Below are positions 37,336 through 47,663 of a stretch of 64,000 bases of DNA, piece by piece; positions within the stretch are counted from its first letter, which is position 1; each line of letters opens with the position of its first letter. The position numbers were made by a program, and so were the translations under genes. The stretch is taken from the NCBI GenBank assembly GCA_018894105.1, contig CM032121.1, positions 30,976,230 to 31,040,229 of the forward strand. Direction: 5' to 3'. The notes below the pieces were generated by a model. The model did not search any database, was not told the origin of the DNA, and was given only the letters and a program-made list of their open reading frames with translations. Source of the DNA: Jacaranda mimosifolia (Eukaryota > Streptophyta > Magnoliopsida > Lamiales > Bignoniaceae).

Positions 37336-37353
37336 GATTCATTTCTTCAAGAT
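37336..37353 (-). other. Position of the copia-1 primer-binding site; not the usual sequence
   Basis: On the minus strand the 5' LTR ends GGAAACAACA and is followed by ATCTTGAAGAAATGAATC. The tRNA-Met type TGGTATCAGAGC is absent. Another tRNA, or a tRNA half, may serve, or the site has decayed. Confidence 0.35.
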
Positions 37354-38676
37354 TGTTGTTTCCAGGATATTACCAGCATGCAGTAGTGCAACGAATTAAA
37401 TAATATCGCAATTCAAATTATCAGAATTATGAACAGATAATCACAATATGGTGAAACGTGCGTTATAGTCAAATTATAAATTCAAGTATAACATTTATGA
37501 TCCAAATTATACATTCAGCGTAATCAAGGCATAACTGAATTCATGTATATATTCAACCAGATACGAGTTCAGGAAAAGCCAAAAATTACATATCAATCGA
37601 GGCATCAAAATGATAAAGCATGCTGTCAGAATACGTAATTTAATACAAGAAAAGCAAGGAACTTATCTGAAGATCCTGTATTATAATAGAATCGATTAAA
37701 AGACCAAATCATAGAATTTTCTGTTTGCCTTGAAGAAACGAACGCCCCGACTCACTAGTACAACGAGTACAACGCTATTCCTCCTAAGATAAGATGGTCC
37801 AGAACAATCAAGTGCACTCCGTCTCGTTCACCTCGAACAGTAACTTAATTGTCGGGAATTAGATAGCTAAGTATTAGTCGATAGGGTAGGGAGATATGAG
37901 AGGATTACTCGCTAAGAGAGAAAACTCTCGAAAGGATTATTGCAAAAAGCTCACGATAGAGAGAATGAGAGGAGAAACTGGGAGAAAAGTTGTGAATTGT
38001 GTATATTCAAGTCTGCCAGAGGTAGACTATTTATAGAGAAAATTAGGGCTATGGATCATGGCCTCAAAATCGTAACAGCCATATCTTATCCCTAATTCTC
38101 AGCAGCTAAATTTGGCCATGTTTTAAACATGTTCAACTGCCATGCCCCTAATTCAACAGATAAATCTCCAATTAGGGGTTTACTCGATCAAACCCCTAAT
38201 ATCCGATTAAGTCCCGGTTAAGTTTCAATTTTAAAAAAAAATTCAATTGGAATTTCATCCAAAAAGATAAGACTGAGACATTCACCCTAACGCCCGCGCC
38301 AGTGACCTGCAACTCGGAGCTAGGCTCGGCGGCTGCGGTGGTGCTCGTGTGTGGTCTACTTATATAAACCCTTAAATGAACACTTTAACAAGCATTCATA
38401 CTCAAGTTCAATATATACTAGTCCACACTTCTTTATAATACTAATGTGGGACAAGTGAAGGGTTGAAATAACCCTTCAACCCCTCCACTTGGTTTTATAA
38501 GGCATAAACAAGTCTCCACTTTGTCAAAATTCCTATGTGGGACAACTCAATATATAACACTTAACCAATTTTCTTTCTCTATTTCAATACCATAATTATC
38601 TTTGGATTCCAACCATAATTGACATCCATCCAAATATAATTAAACATGTAATTAGGCTTATAATATGCCAATTACA
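37354..38676 (-). repeat. Copia-1 5' LTR
   Basis: The plus strand begins TGTTGTTTCCAGGATATTAC and ends TATGCCAATTACA. It is the partner of 31314-32629. Confidence 0.9.
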
Positions 38677-38759
38677 ATAGTATATAGTGAAGAGAGAATT
38701 AGTGTTAGTCAGCCTTAATTATTGGCTGGTCATCTCTAGAGTTGTAGCCTTTGAAGAGG

Positions 38760-38973
38760 CTTTCTTGAAGATGATAACGAAGACTTACAGAAAGGATTTA
38801 ACAGAATTGTGAAACAACTTCACACCTTAGGGGTTGAATTTGGTGAGGTGAAATTGAATTTCTTGTTCAGCGATGATCTCTGGCCTTTTTCCCCCAACTT
38901 CAATGAAGACAATGATGTGGAGATTTCGGAGGAGTTGAAGTTTGTTTGGAACTCATGGACAAGATCATTGTAG
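38760..38973 (+). pseudogene. C-terminal piece of a Tat antisense ORF
   Basis: The plus-strand frame reads FNRIVKQLHTLGVEFGEV, then NFLFSDDLWPFSPNF, to a TAG at 38971. It lines up with the Tat-1 antisense ORF around 17215-17318 (FKKAIKQLQFLGYSV and LFDEQLWPYP). It is cut on the left by copia-1. Function unknown, as for the family. Confidence 0.6.
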
Positions 38974-39149
38974 TGCAGATGGCCAAAGAAGCTAGCCGTG
39001 CTACTAAGAAGGAAAATGATTGCCCCTCGACCACTGAGGCTGGCTCCCCTGACACCCATCACACACCATCCCCCGCTATGGGATCTTGAAGTTGCCCTTA
39101 GAATCATCATCACCATTTTCCGTATCAACAACAGAGGTATAATTATCTA

Positions 39150-40380
39150 ATTTCTCGACGTGCTACAAATAACCTAGATTACATTTCATAAACTGAAAAC
39201 AGTGATTTTTAAGCAATTTTTGTAGGATTGCTTTCAATACCAACAACATAATCCACATCTTCTGAGATTAAACCTTACACCCAAGTGATTGTATTGCCTT
39301 TTTTATTGCAGTAGTTTATTTTTCGGTTTTCCTATGCCCAATCCCTGGTTGAGCTCATGCTCAGCTTTTCATGTCACAACTTAGCTGTCAAAGATTCTAT
39401 GGTAGCTATTGTTTCTCTAAGTTTTGCTTCTGGCAATTCCTTTAACTGCCAATATTTGCAATTATCAAATTATTCCTCATGGATAGTAATATAAAAGAGT
39501 GGCTATGTTACTTTTACATTGGCCTTGCCCCAAGTGTATGTGAGTGGAGTAGCTCGCCTTCTCTGATTCATCTAGGTCAGGTTCATTGTGATCTTTATAT
39601 GAGTTTTGCTGAAGCAGGGTTGTTCAATTTCCCATTAGATGTTATATGTTTCTTGCTAGTACTTAGGATATTTTACTTTTAGTTCATGATTTCTGATTGT
39701 GTGAGCATTTTTGCTTCTCTATGTCTCTATGCACTATTTGTATTTTAACTTTACCTTTTCTTTTTTCCCATTTCATAGCAAGACATAAGATTGATTTCAC
39801 TAGGATTTATGCTCTGAGGGCTAAAGGAGGAGTGCTTGAGAGGCTTGTTGCCGAGCAATATAATAGGGAAATTCTACAGGACGGGTGTCATTCGAGTGAC
39901 CCATGTCGACAGTCGAGCTAGACTCGTGCTCTGTCGGTGCTAGCAGCATGCACCCTGTCAATCATGATGAGCTTAAGGCATTGCCTTTTGGACCAGTGTA
40001 GAAGCACGCTCATAAATCCATCACTTGTCCACATGTTGCTTATCCTTTTCATGCTAGGGAGGGCAAAGGACTTTTTTGCTATGGCTTGCGGTGGAGTTAG
40101 GGAGTGGATTCTAATTGGACGAGACTATTTTCAGTGCTGATTGTATGCATGGCATAGTAAATGAACACGATTAAAGAAAGCTATTCTCCTCTTCTCAGTT
40201 GGTTGAGACCGTTAATGGTGACTTTGCCCGAGTAAGTGCTTATCTTATTACTTTGATTCATTTTTCGCCCTTTTCTCTTTCCTTTGTAGTGTTACATAGA
40301 TTTTTAATTTTTAGATATTTTTGCATTTTTGAGTGGAAGTATGGAAATCAGTTGAGTAGATGTATTATCTAGTAGAGGGA
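39150..40380 (+). other. Probable decayed antisense-ORF sequence, not resolved
   Basis: Several short plus-strand frames (for example 39479-39682 and 39697-39921) have no clear domain. A GTAAGT donor-like site is at 40232. By position this would be the N-terminal half of the Tat-2 antisense ORF, but I cannot align it convincingly. Confidence 0.3.
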
Positions 40381-40890
40381 GCATTGGCGATGGTAACTCA
40401 TCTTAAGGAGGAGGCTGTTGAAGTAGTTCAGCAACGAATTCATAAAGAAAGAGGATGAGCTGGCTAGACTACTGAAGAAGCATGAGTGCTTGAAGGCGAG
40501 GTTGAACTCACATGTAGCGCTAGGATTCAATAATTGACAATTTCAAAATGGAAATTAACTAGGCTACACATGATAACAAGGATCTAAATATGCTGATAAT
40601 TCAAATTTAGATAGAGAATTACCTTGATTTGCTAAAATCCAAGGAAACGAGGAAGATCAACTCAACAACTTGAATCTGTCTCCCAGCAGCATAATAGAGC
40701 GTGAGCAACTTTTGCTCGATCCAAAATCCTCCAAAAATTCTAAAAATTTTACAGAACATTCTCAACTACTTGATGAAACTACTATAAAAAATCCAGCTCA
40801 AAAAGCTAAAGGGAAGCTCCTAGAAAAATTCTCCAAAGTTGCTGCCTTAATAGTGGATCTCCAAAGGCTAGCAATCCTATTGTCTCGCCT
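40380..40890 (+). pseudogene. Coiled-coil piece of the Tat-2 antisense ORF
   Basis: The stretch is Lys/Glu/Leu-rich in plus-strand frames (KEEAVEVVQQRIHKE-like text near 40405; then REQLLLDPKSSKNSKNF and AALIVDLQRLAI to 40894), with stops and frame changes. It resembles the coiled-coil part of the Tat-1 antisense ORF in character and position. The match is by composition rather than by motif. Confidence 0.35.
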
Positions 40891-40899
40891 CTGATGTCA
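40887..40899 (-). other. tRNA-Met type primer-binding site next to the 40900-42645 LTR
   Basis: On the minus strand, after the LTR end GGATCA, comes TGACATCAGAGGC. It matches TGGTATCAGAGCC at 10 of 13 positions, and two of the three changes are transitions. This orients the LTR on the minus strand and suggests a Ty1/copia element. Confidence 0.45.
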
Positions 40900-42645
40900 T
40901 GATCCACACACCAATACTAGATCCCGTTCTCCTCAATATTATCTGGAGAATAAAGAGGAGAATTGCAGAGATGAAGGCTTGGTTTGGAGATAGGAGAAGA
41001 AGAGAAGTAAAGCTTCAACTCATGAGGCAACACTTGAAAAATGGAGGGAAAATGTAAGAAAATCTAATTCTTCACACAACCAGCAAGTTACCACCCCTCT
41101 CTTTGTCTATATCTATATATAGAGTGAGGATGGTGTGATGCCACCATGCTAAGGTGGCATCACACCTTCCTCAAGGGTGACCGCCAACTAGCTTGCTTGG
41201 TTGGCAAAATTTGAATTTGAATTTTGTGTGCATTTTAATTTCATTTGAAATATCATTTGAAATTAATTAGAATGCCACACCAAATGAACCTTTCATTTGT
41301 ACCTTTGACTTAACTCTTAAGTCAATTAACTTAACTCTTTAAGCTAGACATTGTTAACTTATCTCTTTAAGCTAACTTGGCCAATTGATGGCCATGTGGC
41401 TTCAAATAATTAACTTCTTAGTTATTGATCTAATTTAACTCCTTAAATTAGTTGATCAATTTAACAATTAAATTAGTCAAGCCAAAAATGACCTCAATTT
41501 TTGCCAACCTCCAAAATCGATCCACTAGAAGTAAATGCTATTGGCTTTTGTGTGTGACCCATTAGGTTCTACCATTCATTGGATATAGGCTTATAACTCT
41601 TTGTGACTTTAGAATATCGAATATTCACATTAGTTTAAACTCCTTTAAACTAATCGACTCAATTCAACTAATCTCCATTAGTTGAGGAATACCCAATCTC
41701 CATGGTCGATGTCCAACCTCAAACCTATAGAGCCTAACTAATTGGCCGAAATGAATGTTTTAGGAGAACTATTCTAGCTCTATGCGTACCATGAAAATAC
41801 GATCATTTCGTCTCCTATCTCTCGAAAAAGGCCTAGGGCAAGATATTTGTCGGCTCCCTAATAGCCTTGATTCTATGTCTCTATTCAAATGTTTGATTCC
41901 ACTTTATGACCTCATCTATGAAAACTCCTTTTTCAAATTATCATACTACCTTGCGCAAGGATTTTTTGGAATCGATCATTATAGAATACATAGAAGATGC
42001 ACTCGCCCTTCACAATGATTAGGAGTTAGATCCTATCTTGGATCTCACGAATCTCTATGTCCAAGTAGTTCATGCCCAACCTCTACCTTAACAACCCCAT
42101 ACATGGCTAAGGAAGAGTAAAAGCATGAGGACCTACACACAAGGTCACCATGGATCCTCATATCAAAGAACTAATTGTATGCACTAGCGTAAGCTATTGA
42201 CTTGCCACTATCGACTTGCCACCTCGGCTATTTAGTGAATTCTCCGAGCGGGCCTTCGGTGTCTTGTTCCCTAACAAGTACCCACTAACATGCACCCATA
42301 TCTCATATAGCATTGCTCATAAAATGGAGCAATATCCAACTCCTTGGATTTATGCATTGTTAGTGAAAGTCTATTTGGATCTTAGATACCCTGTCTCATA
42401 AGATCTTATGACTTGGAAGTTTTAAGATCACGACCGTGTAAGTCTTATTTTATGGTCCCCACCCAGTGCGTGACCAAGTCCTATAGTCTTTGTGTGATCT
42501 AAGGGCTTCAACCAAATGCTAGTGAAGTAGAAATAAGCATAAGCTGAAGATGGCCATTTATTGAATATCATACAATCAAGATTATATCACAAGTAAAATA
42601 GTTTACAATGTCAATCTAATTAGCTTGCATATCACTATTCCAACA
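40900..42645 (-). repeat. 1.75-kb copia-type LTR, apparently without its element
   Basis: On the minus strand it begins TGTTGGAATAGTGATATGC at 42645 and ends GTGTGGATCA at 40900. The first 650 bp or so match 63353-64000, which is in the opposite orientation and starts TGTTGAAATAGTGCTTCAC. No coding sequence of a copia element is seen on either side; beyond the possible primer-binding site the sequence turns at once into Tat-type material. It may be a solo LTR with an altered edge or one end of a deleted element. No 5-bp duplication is visible (left TGTCA, right GAGGT). Confidence 0.65.
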
Positions 42646-42654
42646 GAGGTATAC

Positions 42655-42994
42655 TAAGAAGGTGAAGAGTGAGGAAAAGTTCTTGGATTCTTTTGTTGGG
42701 AGGACTCTTATAAATATAGCTCACAAGAATACGGTTAAGGAGTTCAAGGGCTCTAATGGATTCTTTGAGGCTAAAGAAATTGTGATTTATGAGCAGATGA
42801 TCCAAAGTTGTCGTCTTATTTTAAGTGAGACTGGACAATTTCCTATAGAAGATTTGTTGATGTTAGACCCCATTATTCCAGTTAGCCTTATTGCCGAAGA
42901 GTCTAGAAAAAGTCCTAAAGCTGGACCAGAAGTTATGGTAGAAGGACCTAACAGAATTGGCTCCGGAAGAATGAAGTTATTTTGCTTAAGATAG
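42655..42994 (+). pseudogene. C-terminal region of the Tat-2 antisense ORF
   Basis: The open plus-strand frame reads KVKSEEKFLDSFVGRT, HKNTVKEFKGSNGFFEAKEI and MIQSCRLILSETGQFPIEDL, then a Pro- and Glu-containing tail to 42994. The segment TVKEFKGSNGFFEA aligns with TVQQFMVSAAFQDA in the Tat-1 antisense ORF (about 17139-17180). The upstream part is separated by the inserted LTR. Role unknown. Confidence 0.5.
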
Positions 42995-43916
42995 TAATAG
43001 TGGATAGAGTCTTTGTCCTGTGCTTAGGACTTGACATTATCTAGTATTTTCTAGTCAGCTTGAGTAGCTTTAACATATTTTTTCTCTCATATCTTTGTTT
43101 ATTTTGGAAGGCCAAGTGTGGTTGGACATCCGTTGTTATCATCATTTAGTTTTAATATAGGTTTTTTTTTTTTTTTTTTTTTTGCTTATTTATGATTGCG
43201 CAAATACTTAACCAACTGAATGGCTACCAATTCGCATCATCCTTGCACTAAGCTTATTTTTCTTGAGTATAATTATTTTGTGATATGTTAGGTGTACTTT
43301 TGAGTTCCATACATAGAGCTTATTTGTGTGAAGTGCACATTCGTGTTTTGAAAGTCAAGGAGTAAAGGTTGAGTATCTTTCGCGCATTCAGGTGCATGCC
43401 CATAGAGGACACCAATTGCAGGTGCCTACACGGGGCACCCATGCGCTTCACCTTTTTTTTTCTGTACCTAGGTGTTTTATAAAATTATCAAGGATACTGT
43501 GCGTTTATTGATTATTTAGGGACTTGGAGAAACTATTTGATGAAGTCATGTAAACGTTTAATCAACCTTATGAGCTTTAAGTAACTGTTGTAGTTGTGAG
43601 AGTAATGTATAGTGAAATTGTTTTGGGGGTATGAAGTCCTCCCTTTCAGTAGTGTTTGTTGATCATCTCTACAAGGTAAAATTCTTCAAGATGAAAAATT
43701 GATCTTATGCCTAAATTGAGTAGCCATCAATATTAAAGTTCAAGTATTAAGGGGAAGAAGGTATATTTGGGCTTCCTGGGAGGCTCCAAAATAAGTATGT
43801 AGTAACTTAGTGATTAGTTGACTTAGAGCATTTTCTTTATTTTTTTTTGTGTGTCAAGATATGGCCACCTTCTTCTTCTTGAGGACTCAAGGTAGGCTTT
43901 CTTCACTCAGTTACAT
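42995..43916. other. Non-coding interval after the antisense ORF
   Basis: It contains a 22-base T run at 43162-43183. No gene seen. By analogy with Tat-1 it is 3' untranslated sequence of the element. Confidence 0.45.
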
Positions 43917-44373
43917 ATGTGCGTCCCAGAGAGCAGTGTAATGGATCTTTTTTCAAAGTGAGTGCCACATGGGTCCTGAAGGGCATTTAATAGGTTTTTT
44001 CATAGAAGCTGCCATGTATTCCTAAATGAGCCTTTAGTGGGCTTTTGTAGAAGAGTTGCCACGTACTCCTAAAGGAGCCTATAGTTTGGAATTTTAATGA
44101 TATTGCTATATATTCCTAAGGGAGCCTATAGTGGGCTTTTTTGGAGAGGTTGACACATTTTCTTGATGGAACCTAGTGTGAGCTTTTTAGAAAGGTTGAC
44201 ATATACTCCTAAGAGACTCTATGGTGGACTTTTTTAGAGCGGTTATCACATACTCTGGAGGGAGTCTATAGTGGGCTTTTTCAAAGTGACTACTATGTGC
44301 TTCATTGCAACCTATAGTGGGATTATGCTCGGTGGCCACCACATACTATGGAGATCCTTATAGTGGGTTTACG
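43917..44373. repeat. 47-bp minisatellite in Tat-2
   Basis: Nearly nine imperfect 47-bp units start with GCCAyGTAyTCCTAAaGGAG and contain CCTATAGTGGGCTTTT, from about 43963 to 44373, with a degraded unit before. The sequence is unrelated to the 67-bp array of Tat-1 but occupies the same place, between the antisense ORF end and pol. Confidence 0.85.
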
Positions 44374-44819
44374 TCTAAAGATCTTGGATAATGCGTTGGA
44401 GATGGGTATGAGATTGCTGAAGAATCAAAGACTATAAAAGAGAAAACTGTAATGTGAAAAAACATGCATTTATTCATGAAATTATTAGTGTTAAAAATAG
44501 GTGTCGTTCCTTAATGGGCATGCTTTATTCAAAAAAAAAAGAATCTAACAGCAAAAATAAATGTGAAAAATAAACTAAAGCAAGCAACTTATCACCAGAG
44601 TGCATTGCCAGCGAAGTGTCTCAATCTCATCATGAATGCTTCGTGGTGTGTGTGCTTCCATAAAGTTGACACCCTGCAGTGCGCCTTTGCCTTTATCCTC
44701 TCCCTAGTTACTTTATAGACCATTGTTCAATCTGTTTGGGGAGTAGAAGACTTTATGCTCTTCAGGGTGCTAGCATAATATTTTCTAGTTGCTAGTAGAT
44801 GATCCACCATTTCCCCAAT
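44374..44819. other. Junction between the minisatellite and the protease remnant
   Basis: No recognisable pol sequence. This is where integrase, RNase H and RT would be expected in a complete element, but only about 450 bp remain and no motif is seen. Confidence 0.5.
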
Positions 44820-45215
44820 TCTATTTGGCTTAAGGAACTTTATCTTCAAATAATATGTGAAGATTGTTAATTGGAGTAGATCAAAGGTTGGTCTTTCCAA
44901 GATTGCATTGTATGCAAATGAAGTCCTAACAATCCATGCTATCTTTGTTGCCCTCTTTGGGTGAGTGCCTAAGGAGAGATGTAGTTGTATCTCCCCAAGT
45001 GCCTCTATAATGTCGCTTGTGAATTACACAAGGGGTGTTGATTTTCTGGATCTGCAAATTATCCAGGAAGCTAGAGGAATGTGTTGTGAAACAAGATGCC
45101 CCCTGAGCTATCACTATCCAATAGTATTTTCTTGACCTAAAAGTTAGTGAAAGATGTCGAGTTTATTAGTGATCATAATGACCTCCTCATTTAAGCTCAA
45201 TACTCTCTTCTCTAG
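44820..45215 (-). pseudogene. Tat-2 aspartic protease remnant
   Basis: Minus-strand text, in shifting frames, reads NFxVKKILLDSDSSGGILFHN, a decayed active-site region whose relatives have LVD(N/S)GSS. Near 44900-44820 it reads RTSFAYNAILERPTFDLLQL and IFTYYLKIKFLKPN, which matches the Tat-1 protease (TPFAYNVIVGQPALNDFRAI). Several stops and frameshifts intervene. Confidence 0.7.
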
Positions 45216-45404
45216 AGGTGATCCGAGACGCTGTAGATCTATTCTGAATATCCATAGAATGGGATCAACCATATGAGCTTGCGGTTGGCTTGCTGCTCAT
45301 GTTGATGCTTTTTTTGTATTGAAAGAGTCTCCACTAGTTGGTCTTCCAGATATTATAGATGACTCCTATTGTGGGAAGATTATTAAAGTCACAATAGCAC
45401 TGGT

Positions 45405-46420
45405 ACTCCTTGGGATCTAAGTAGTCATCTGACCTCTGCCTATAATTTCACTCTTCTCTATTGGTGAGCTTTTCTTCAGGCTGGACATCTTTTGAGCCAT
45501 GTACTCTTTGAGATATCTTCTTTGAATTAATTTCTTGATTTCATCCTTAAAGTGGTAATGCTCATTATGGTGTGTCTGCCAACATGGTGAAAGCGGCACC
45601 ATTTGTCTGGCCTTGGCTTCTTAGGTCATCATTGGCCTTTTACAATGGTCGCTGGATGAGGCCGCATTGGAGTGCTATAATCAAAATTTCTAATTGGGCA
45701 TTATGCAGGCAGTGTATTTAGTGTGCGTACGATGAGGGTTGTATCTTTAGTCTTCTTGATTCTTATTGTTGTTAATCCCCTTACCACTTGTCTTCCATTT
45801 ATGGGCTTCCTAAAGAATTACAATTTCTTCTGTACGAATGCACTTCTCAATGCATATGAGGATTTCTTTTAGTATAGAGGGCAATTTTCCAGTAATTGAC
45901 TCTCAAAAATTCAGGTGCTTCAAATTCTATTGGATGGCGCTGGGTAGAAGCTCCTGCCTGACATGAGGGATTTCATTAATGACTTGAATAAAATAGTTGA
46001 GATAAGTACTTAAGGATTCTATATCCTTCTACTTAAGAGTAAATACATAGGCTACCATTTTAAGGGTACTTAAGGTTGAATAGTTGAGCTAGCATTTCTC
46101 ATCCAATAACAGATCCTACCAACTTCTCGTTGAACTATGTTATGGCATGCTTGGTGAGGGTAGTGCAAAGAAGCTTGCAATATGCAGTATCCCTCACGTT
46201 ATAGAGCTCCATTCTCACCAGAAAGTTTTTCAAGTGCTCTTGGGGGTCTGTAATACCATCAAACTCCAGTAGCCGGGCTATCTTTATTGCACGGGGAAGT
46301 GCTTCTACAAGGATCACTAGATAAAATGGACTACACCATAAGAGAGCAATGACCAAATGATGGTATTGACTTCCCGCTCCTTTAGATGGTTGTAGTACCA
46401 AGGGATGTATTTGAACTCAA
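45405..46420 (-). pseudogene. Tat-2 gag remnant
   Basis: Fragment 46401-46135 reads KIARLLEFDGITDPQEHLKN and FLVRMELYNVRDTAYCKLLC, a typical gypsy gag core start. Fragment 45602-45417 reads TSH-like knuckle residues, then HYHFKDEIKKLIQRRYLKEY, which matches the segment following the zinc knuckle in Tat-1 (ECFNLKDEIERLIRQGHL). Between them the frame is broken repeatedly. It lies in the expected order, gag then protease, on the minus strand. Confidence 0.75.
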
Positions 46421-46828
46421 ATATTTGTTGGCACACTTCAGGTAGAGTCCATCTAAGTAAAGAGTGTGTGTCTTCTTCTTGAGGTAGAAGAGGTGGAATG
46501 ATGTCGCATCCACAATCAGCTAGTCATTCGGATCTCTCCAAGAGAATGAAGCCCCCTAACTCCTGTGAGAAGTTGTTATGATTCTCGAGGGCAGTGCTCT
46601 CTAGCATATTAGGTAACTGCTCTTATTGCGGCTTAGGCAGCAGCCTTTTCTAATGAATTTTACAATGCCTCCTGAATAATACGTAGTACATGTTCTCTAG
46701 ACATAGGGGTTTACTACACATGCACCTCTTTGGATATAAGTTTTGCATTAAGAGCAGGCTCTAAAGATGGACTAGATGGTACTTCTTGTTGGTGAGCCTC
46801 CTCATTGTTCAATGTTGGGGCCACCTAA

Positions 46829-47663
46829 TGTTGCATGGAAATAGAGCAAGGTCATTTTTGGAAGACAACAATGTGTTAGTTTTTTTGTGGAATGTGTGTA
46901 ATGAGATCTTTTCTTCTCGAAAGTTATCCAAGTTCGTGATTTTTTGCAATGATTTCTTTTTCTCAAGTTCTCTATTCTCGAAAGTTATCCAAGTTCATTT
47001 TTTTGCGGATGATTTCTCTTTCTCAAGTTCTCTCTAGAACTTGAATTTATAGATTTTAGTCTTAATGAACTTAAGCCCATTAGGAATTTTCTGTCCCTCT
47101 CTGTGACTTAACTTATTCTTTGGGCTTTTTGGCCCTTTTACTTAGTTCATTAATGTTATGTTTGATGCACTATTAATTATTTTACTAAATTGCCTTTATG
47201 GTCAATTTTTAGCAGTATCACAAAGTTATGCTTCAATTTCAAGGTAATTTGTAGTTTCTATGAGATGCTATACTAATTATCTAGGAATAAATTTTAACTA
47301 ATTAGACAACAAACTAGAGAGAAGAATTAGCAGATTAATCCTTTTTGCTATTTTTTCCCAATAAGTTGTAATTCTTTGTTATAAATTAAAATTTTCCACA
47401 TTATTTTTAATGTATTATAATTTCTCTCCCAAACTCGATATTTGTGTGAACAAATTTCTAGAATGCCTAGTGGGATTGAACTTAACCCATATCTTTCTTT
47501 TATGTGCATCTCAAAACCATTCTTACCTCTTTCATGGCTCTTAAGGAGAGCAAACTTCCTTTGAGTTGGAATGACGCTGTTGATACTACCGTTGATATTT
47601 TTAATCAATCTCTGCTGGGGGAAACATTGCTAAATAATTATTTAAAGTCTGTAACTTTGAAAA
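46829..47663 (-). repeat. Possible 5' LTR of Tat-2, far end undefined
   Basis: TGTTGCATGG at 46829 would be an LTR edge. The adjacent minus-strand text, TTAGGTGGCCCCAACATTG, sits where a primer-binding site should be and only weakly resembles the Tat-1 site. No second copy is available to define the other end. Confidence 0.35.
46914..47034. repeat. 61-bp direct duplication
   Basis: Two adjacent copies begin TTCTCGAAAGTTATCCAAGT at 46914 and 46975 and end TTTCTCAAGTTCTCT, with a few differences. They lie in the putative LTR. Confidence 0.85.

Larger units (their letters stand above)
31314..38676 (-). mobile_element. Copia-1, full-length Ty1/copia LTR retrotransposon
   Basis: LTRs of about 1.32 kb at 31314-32629 and 37354-38676 enclose, on the minus strand, gag, protease, integrase, RT and RNase H. 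Integrase before RT is the Ty1/copia order. A hand comparison of about 220 bp at the LTR edges shows about 19 differences. The flanks are GCATA and ATAGT, so no clean target duplication is visible, which may mean the flanks were altered or recombined. Every coding segment is disrupted. Confidence 0.9.
38677..46828 (-). mobile_element. Tat-2: fragments of one or more degraded Tat-lineage gypsy elements
   Basis: The gag-protease remnants lie on the minus strand, while antisense-ORF remnants lie on the plus strand to their left, as in Tat-1. A minisatellite lies between, at the position of the Tat-1 3' untranslated array. RT, RNase H and integrase are not found between the minisatellite (ending about 44373) and the protease (starting about 44820), so the core of pol has been deleted or never existed in this derivative. 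Two antisense C-terminal ends (38760-38973 and 42655-42994) suggest at least two elements. A left LTR is not recognised. An unrelated LTR interrupts at 40900-42645. Confidence 0.6.
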
